A DNA stretch of 33,315 bases from Blastocatellia bacterium (GTDB lineage: Bacteria; Acidobacteriota; Blastocatellia; Pyrinomonadales; Pyrinomonadaceae), in assembly GCA_013697915.1 (NCBI GenBank), contig JACCVY010000237.1:1-33315 (forward strand), written 5' to 3'. Positions within the stretch are counted from its first letter, which is position 1. Every line of letters starts with the position of its first letter. A program made the translations under genes and the position numbers. The notes under the pieces are model-generated. The model worked only from the letters and a program-made list of their open reading frames with translations, was not told where the DNA came from and ran no database searches. Positions 29,973 through 33,315 of the stretch are shown in pieces.

Positions 29973-30916
29973 TCACGAACAAAACTCTGAACCAGCTCCG
30001 TAAACTCTGCCGGATATTCTTCATGCGGCAGGTGACCGCATTCTCGAAAAACAAATAGACGCGAGTTTGGGATCTCCTGCTGCAGTCGTTCACCATCTGC
30101 CAATGGCACTTCGCGATCTTTATCGCCCCAAAGAATCAGCGTTGGCTGTACCAAGAGATGTGCATCGCGGGAAATTCGTTCCGCATCCCAGCGGCGCACG
30201 GTGCGAATGATCGCGCGATGCGTGCCGCGCGTTGCTAACGGCAGATGGCGCGCCTGCACTCTTTTTTCATCCAGCTCCCAAGCGTGCCGGTCGTAAACGC
30301 GTTTCATACGCATGCGCAGCAAGCGGCGCGACCCAACCACCAACGGCGAAAGAATGTCGCCAATGATTGGCGAGCCAAACAGTCGCATCAACAGGTAACG
30401 CGTCGGTTTGTTATTTGTCACTGCCCCGACTAAAACCAATTTTTCAACCAGCTCCGGATGATCGAGTGCAATCGTTGCCGCTACCGCGCCGCCGTAGGAG
30501 CTTCCGATTAAGCAAACGCGGGTTATGCCCAGTTGCTTTAGCAGACCGATGACCATCTTTGCCTGGGAAGCGATGGTGTAATCCAGTTGACGCGGCTTGC
30601 CGGAATATCCATAGCCTAAAAGATCCGGCGCAATAACTCGAAAGCCGGCTTCCGAAAATTGCAGCAGCACCTTGCTCCAAACCAGATTCGATGAAGCAAA
30701 ACCATGAATCAGCAGCAACGGCGGCGCGCTGCTGTCTCCTGCTTCCTGATAGTGCACCGGCACTCCATCAATATCCGCAAAGCGAGAGTAGTCGGCGTTG
30801 AATACAGCGTCGCGATTCGTGGCCCACTCCACATCGCGCGGACGCAGCCAAAGCTTAGCCGCCACTGCCGCGCCGGCTAACGCTGATACCCCGCCTAACC
30901 AGTAACGCTTTTTCAT
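29939..30916 (-). CDS. Alpha/beta hydrolase
   Basis: The 325-aa product has an N-terminal membrane anchor (residues 5-22), the oxyanion-hole motif LLLIHGFASSN, the nucleophile elbow GSSYGG (Ser140), an acid in LILWGDKDREVPLADG and His in ECGHLPHEEYP. This is a typical lipase/epoxide-hydrolase-like fold; substrate unknown. The start overlaps the truB stop by 4 nt (ATGA at 30913-30916), so it is translated with truB. Its C-terminal ten or so residues are encoded by the heptamer array. Confidence 0.93.
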   Translation of the reverse strand: MKKRYWLGGVSALAGAAVAAKLWLRPRDVEWATNRDAVFNADYSRFADIDGVPVHYQEAGDSSAPPLLLIHGFASSNLVWSKVLLQFSEAGFRVIAPDLLGYGYSGKPRQLDYTIASQAKMVIGLLKQLGITRVCLIGSSYGGAVAATIALDHPELVEKLVLVGAVTNNKPTRYLLMRLFGSPIIGDILSPLVVGSRRLLRMRMKRVYDRHAWELDEKRVQARHLPLATRGTHRAIIRTVRRWDAERISRDAHLLVQPTLILWGDKDREVPLADGERLQQEIPNSRLFVFRECGHLPHEEYPAEFTELVQSFVRDKFQVSAFKLR

Positions 30917-31869
30917 GCTTCGTCGTGGCCCAACACTACGCGTGGACGCAATGAGTTCTTCTCCGCTTCAAATGATGCGACCGCAACGAGGTGGCCATGC
31001 TCGTCACGCAGCCTTACCTGTTCACCGTTGGTCCAGATTGTTTTTTGCATTAAGACATTCACGCCATTACGGGCCTTTCGCACGTCGTCATCTGTTAGAT
31101 CAGCGGCAGGCAAGTGTGCTAGCGCTGAGTCAGGCGTCAGCAGCACGCGTCCCAGCGACTCTTCGGCGACACTTTCTTGCAACTGTTCAAGCGTTATGGC
31201 GCGATCGATTTGAAAGACGCCCACGCTCGTGCGCCGCAGTTCCGCCACGTGCGCGCCGATTCCCAATCGTTTGCCAAAATCTTCAGCCAGCGTACGCACG
31301 TATGTGCCCGCCGAGCATGCGACCAGCACATCAAGGTCATACGTGCCGTCAAGGTTGTCTTTCACCAACCCGCCCTTCGCTCTGTTCGTTTCAAACCTTT
31401 GGATCGTAACGCGCACAGGTTGTCTTTCAACTTCTTCCCCGCGCCGCGCCAGTTCGTAAAGCTTTCGCCCTTGCCGCTTCTTCGCCGAATACATGGGAGG
31501 CACTTGATCGATTTCGCCGCGCAAGCTGGCGAGCGCTGCTTCAATCTCAGACTTGCCGAATTTCACCTCAGATGCTTGCGCGTTGAGCGCTTCCGAATTG
31601 ATTAAGGGTTTACCCGTTACGTCGCCCGTATCAGTCGCGTACCCAAGCCGGATCACCGCCTCGTATTCTTTCTCGAGTCCACTGAGAAACTGGGCCAGCC
31701 GCGTTGCGCGGCCGACAAGCAAAACTAGCACGCCGGTCGCAAATGGATCGAGAGTACCGGTATGGCCCACGCGCCGCTCCTGAAGTAAATGACGCGCGCG
31801 CGCCACCACATCGTGCGAAGTCAAACCAGCCGGCTTGTCGATTATTAACGCGCCATCCATACGGCGCAT
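30913..31869 (-). CDS. truB: tRNA pseudouridine(55) synthase
   Basis: TruB makes pseudouridine 55 in the T-loop of tRNAs. The product has the opening MDGALIIDKPAGLTSHDVV, the catalytic GHTGTLDPFATGVL (Asp41), the SAKKRQGRKLYELARRGEE segment, CSAGTYVRTLAEDFG and a C-terminal PUA-like region. The frame is open to 31935; I choose ATG 31869 (MRRMDG...), though ATG 31860 (MDG...) is equally family-like. No strong Shine-Dalgarno precedes either. The downstream alpha/beta hydrolase overlaps by 4 nt. Confidence 0.96.
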   Translation of the reverse strand: MRRMDGALIIDKPAGLTSHDVVARARHLLQERRVGHTGTLDPFATGVLVLLVGRATRLAQFLSGLEKEYEAVIRLGYATDTGDVTGKPLINSEALNAQASEVKFGKSEIEAALASLRGEIDQVPPMYSAKKRQGRKLYELARRGEEVERQPVRVTIQRFETNRAKGGLVKDNLDGTYDLDVLVACSAGTYVRTLAEDFGKRLGIGAHVAELRRTSVGVFQIDRAITLEQLQESVAEESLGRVLLTPDSALAHLPAADLTDDDVRKARNGVNVLMQKTIWTNGEQVRLRDEHGHLVAVASFEAEKNSLRPRVVLGHDEA

Positions 31870-31909
31870 TGTAGATTGCCGCTGAAAGATTAGCGATGCA
31901 GCGGCGAAA

Positions 31910-32046
31910 GAGCAGGGGTAAACCACTCTTCCCAACCCCGAGACTTCGGACTTGTCCGACCGCGTAACATTGAAAGGCCTGCGAGCACCGCTCTTTCCTT
32001 AAGCTTGAACAGCTCCAGGTCGGGAAGGGTGGTTTACCCCCGCTCT
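31910..32046. repeat. Inverted-repeat element family B, copy 4 (expanded loop)
   Basis: AGAGCAGGGGTAAACCACTC with a following TTCCCAACC (31910-31937) pairs with GGTCGGGAAGG and GTGGTTTACCCCCGCTCT (32019-32046) across about 80 nt. The loop is about three times longer than in other copies. It lies between divergent truB and recX and therefore in or next to both 5' regions. Confidence 0.82.
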
Positions 32047-32069
32047 TTGCTTTGTGATTAAATGCATTT

Positions 32070-32606
32070 GTGCGAGGGCGACGGCTTAAAAAATCTGACG
32101 AAGAGACTGCCAGGACAACCAGTCCCGAACAGATTCGTTCGCGCACCTTTCAACGCGCAGCCAAGTTGCTCGCCGCCAAGCCGCGCTCAATCTCAGAGTT
32201 GCGCGAGCGGCTTTTGGAGCGCCATGGCGTTACGGACAAACTAGTTGAAGAAGTCATTGCCAGACTCAAGGAGTATGGCTATCTCGACGACGAGCGTTAC
32301 GCATTGAGCTATGCGTCGCTGAAGGTAAAGCAGCGGCCAATTGGCCGGCGGCGTTTGCAGCAGGACCTGAAAATGAAACAGGTTCCGGGCGCGGTCGCGG
32401 ACGAAGCACTTAATTTAGTCTATGCGGAAACGCCGGAAGAAGAATTGATTGACCGCGCTATTGAGAAACGCATTCGTTTGCGCGGCCAACCGAAGACTCG
32501 TCTCGAAGCGAAAAGTCTTTTTGATCACTTGCTGCGCCAGGGTTTTGCTTTTGAGTTAGTCAGCGACAAGGTGCGTCGCATTTCAAAGACCGACCTCGAC
32601 GAGTGA
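32070..32606 (+). CDS. recX: Regulatory protein RecX
   Basis: RecX binds RecA filaments and limits recombinase activity. The 178-aa product has the three-helix repeats typical of RecX: TFQRAAKLLAAKPRSISELRERLLERHG, then LKEYGYLDDERYALSYASLKVKQRPIGRRRLQQDL, and C-terminal LLRQGFAFELVSDKV. The start is GTG at 32070; no Shine-Dalgarno is obvious, so an internal start is possible. recA is not in the window. It is followed after about 150 bp by alaS, a common neighbour of recX. Confidence 0.93.
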   Translation: MRGRRLKKSDEETARTTSPEQIRSRTFQRAAKLLAAKPRSISELRERLLERHGVTDKLVEEVIARLKEYGYLDDERYALSYASLKVKQRPIGRRRLQQDLKMKQVPGAVADEALNLVYAETPEEELIDRAIEKRIRLRGQPKTRLEAKSLFDHLLRQGFAFELVSDKVRRISKTDLDE

Positions 32607-32689
32607 TTCCAGGTGCGAGAGCCGCACCACGTTGGATTATTTGGTGTGTTTCGCTCGCTTTGAAACCACATGCTAAACTCACAACTCGT

Positions 32690-32759
32690 CAGTTGTCAGT
32701 GGCTAGTGGTCAGTCGCAAATTTGCTTCTGCCTACTGCCTACTGCCGACTGCCTACTGA
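32690..32759. repeat. Two heptamer arrays directly before alaS
   Basis: CAGTTGT, CAGTGGC, TAGTGGT, CAGTCGC (32690-32717) are followed by CTTCTGC, CTACTGC, CTACTGC, CGACTGC, CTACTGA (32725-32759). The second array ends 3 nt before the alaS ATG. Confidence 0.88.

Positions 32760-33315
<556 letters not shown>

Noticed and set aside
31177-31605. Plus-strand frame of 142 aa opposite truB
   Set aside because: It is antisense to conserved truB codons and has no independent support.
1337-32759. Repeat arrays as CRISPR
   Set aside because: Units are 7-8 bp, directly adjacent, without regular 30-40 bp spacers, and no cas genes are present.

Overview
This window is chromosomal DNA, probably from a soil-type Acidobacteriota (Blastocatellia-like). 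I base that on the alternative complex III (ACIII) respiratory cluster leading into a cytochrome c oxidase, the mix of housekeeping genes, moderately high GC, and many short palindromic and heptamer repeats between genes. The taxonomic call is an inference from gene content. I see no marker rRNA, no tRNA, no phage, no insertion sequence with a transposase and no CRISPR array.

Layout. Positions 1-10685 (minus strand) hold one respiratory operon, read from right to left: actA (pentaheme cytochrome), actB (large Fe-S protein), actC, actD, actE (monoheme lipoprotein), actF, an unnamed one-helix membrane protein, a SCO copper chaperone and the start of coxB. Together they form a quinol:cytochrome c oxidoreductase that passes electrons to an aa3-type oxidase, plus the protein that loads its CuA site. 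Positions 10995-16203 carry a YdjM-like membrane protein, a ROK sugar kinase, a universal stress protein, a DedA protein, a GHMP kinase and a transglutaminase-like protein. Positions 16300-20670 carry a small helical protein, GTP-dependent PEP carboxykinase, a HIT protein and MurA. Positions 20818-24238 carry an AlbA_2/ATPase-type regulator that looks acquired, a DUF4097-like secreted protein and PrmC. Positions 24257-26676 carry a structured leader RNA candidate with a tiny upstream ORF before a DUF5658 membrane protein, then an HtrA-type protease and a small double-CxxC protein. Positions 26893-28285 (minus strand) form a likely fluoride-response operon (crcB, DUF190, pyrophosphatase). The right end holds a histidine-rich membrane protein, an alpha/beta hydrolase overlapping truB, recX and the 5' part of alaS.

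The most unusual feature is the repeat landscape. More than ten loci carry short tandem arrays with an almost strict 7-bp period. The heptamer differs from locus to locus, and an array is often followed by an inverted arm, giving long hairpins. They resemble the heptanucleotide STRR sequences known from cyanobacteria. Here they sit between convergent genes, directly against start codons that have no visible Shine-Dalgarno sequence, and inside genes. In actE and sco the two inverted arms appear to encode the basic n-region and the hydrophobic h-region of the signal peptide. Separate families of larger palindromic elements (A, B and C below) and clusters of perfect hairpins with short loops fill most remaining gaps.
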